The translations under genes and the position numbers were made by a program. DNA of 5,736 nucleotides from Treponema sp. (GTDB lineage: Bacteria > Spirochaetota > Spirochaetia > Treponematales > Breznakiellaceae), in assembly GCA_031276685.1 (NCBI GenBank), contig JAISMQ010000157.1, positions 1 through 5,736 of the forward strand. The letters run 5' to 3'. Below, piece after piece: positions 5,216 through 5,736 of the stretch. The notes beneath the pieces were generated by a model, which was given only the letters and a program-made list of their open reading frames with translations, did not search any database and was not told the DNA's origin. The stretch's first letter is position 1; each line of letters starts with the position of its first letter.

Positions 5216-5736
5216 ATGACTATAGCCAAACGTCTTGTACTGCTTATCAGCCTTGTGGTAGCGCTGGTATCACTCGGGCTGGGGATTCTTGCGCTAACAA
5301 TAGCGACCGGGGTAGTAACGCGGGACGCGGAAGCGTCAATGCTGAGTCAGGCGGAAATTGCCGCGGCCCTGGTATCGGAAGCGATCCATTCCCGGCTTAA
5401 CACCCTGCAGGAATTGGCGAACCAGCGGGACGTGCGTTCCATGGACTTTGAAACCCAGAAAGCGGCGCTGATTGGCGAAATCGATCGTACCGGCGCGGAT
5501 GACTTCGCCATCGTCTATCCCGATGGAAACGCCCCGCACCTTAAGGGCGGTGAAGCCCCCAATCTTTTCGCGCGGGAATATGTGCAAAAGGGGCTTCGGG
5601 GGGAACAGTCGGACTCGGACATCATCGTAGGCGGCGCCGTTGTTACGCCCTATCCGATCATCAACTATGTGGTTCCCATTAGCTCGGGCGGGACAGTCGC
5701 GGGCGGCCTCCTTGCCCGTAATAACGCTACCCTTTT
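5216..5736 (+). CDS. Cache-domain membrane sensor, probably a methyl-accepting chemotaxis protein, C-terminus cut by window edge
   Basis: I translated this frame by hand: 173 codons, open to the right edge. The N-terminus has a positive MTIAKR followed by a hydrophobic stretch (about residues 7-31), a membrane anchor. After it come a helical segment (about 36-70) and a periplasmic sensing region with DDFAIVYPDGN (about 94-104), LFAREYVQKGLRGE (about 117-130), VTPYPIINYVVPIS and GGTVAGGLLARN. This order (long helix, Tyr/Asp-rich strand, FxREYxxxxLxG, ending PI..GxVxGG) is typical of double-Cache sensor domains. Most proteins starting this way are chemoreceptors, but histidine kinases and diguanylate cyclases share the layout, and the deciding cytoplasmic part is missing. 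The ligand is unknown. Proximity to sugar-acid genes hints at a related attractant, which is inference only. Confidence 0.8.
   Translation, partial: MTIAKRLVLLISLVVALVSLGLGILALTIATGVVTRDAEASMLSQAEIAAALVSEAIHSRLNTLQELANQRDVRSMDFETQKAALIGEIDRTGADDFAIVYPDGNAPHLKGGEAPNLFAREYVQKGLRGEQSDSDIIVGGAVVTPYPIINYVVPISSGGTVAGGLLARNNATL

Noticed and set aside
5004..5219. 71-codon plus-strand open frame ahead of the receptor gene
   Set aside because: It spans the predicted promoter and leader hairpin and overlaps the receptor start out of frame, and its composition looks like translated intergenic DNA.
1..5736. CRISPR array, tRNA, rRNA, transposase or attachment site
   Set aside because: No regularly spaced repeats, tRNA-like cloverleaf, rRNA sequence or transposase motifs were seen on either strand.

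Overview
The window is GC-rich bacterial DNA with short intergenic gaps, recognisable Shine-Dalgarno sequences and a chemoreceptor-type sensor gene. No RNA gene or taxonomic marker is present. The gene mix (carbohydrate catabolism, a B. subtilis-type Xpt, a Cache-domain receptor) would fit a gut or anaerobic bacterium such as a treponeme-like spirochaete or a clostridial relative, but this is a guess.

Layout. Positions 1-818 (minus strand) hold most of a malate/L-lactate-type NAD(P)-dependent dehydrogenase that runs off the left edge. Positions 819-1209 are a divergent intergenic region dominated by a long imperfect inverted repeat (856-1065, arms of about 90 nt), followed by the promoter and leader area of a rightward cluster. 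That cluster is xanthine phosphoribosyltransferase (xpt, 1210-1785), a KDPG/KHG-family aldolase (1827-2480) and a PfkB-family 2-keto-3-deoxygluconate kinase (2505-3527). Two hairpin terminators (3554-3626) separate it from a convergent, leftward Gfo/Idh/MocA oxidoreductase (3625-4710). Positions 4711-5215 are an intergenic region with an AT-rich island, a possible small open frame, a good sigma-70-like promoter and a hairpin leader. Positions 5216-5736 hold the start of a membrane sensor, probably a methyl-accepting chemotaxis protein, cut by the right edge.

How the genes fit together. The kinase and aldolase form the lower arm of 2-keto-3-deoxy sugar acid breakdown: the keto-deoxy acid is phosphorylated, then split to pyruvate and glyceraldehyde 3-phosphate. 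The two flanking oxidoreductases could act on upstream sugar acids, but their substrates cannot be read from the sequence. A purine salvage gene leading the aldolase-kinase operon is an unusual combination. The aldolase has DgoA-like residues, so the pathway may handle the galactonate-type rather than the gluconate-type intermediate.

Most of the window is ordinary metabolism. The least explained element is the long inverted repeat at 856-1065. Its three isolated mismatches are all G-U pairs if it is transcribed rightward.
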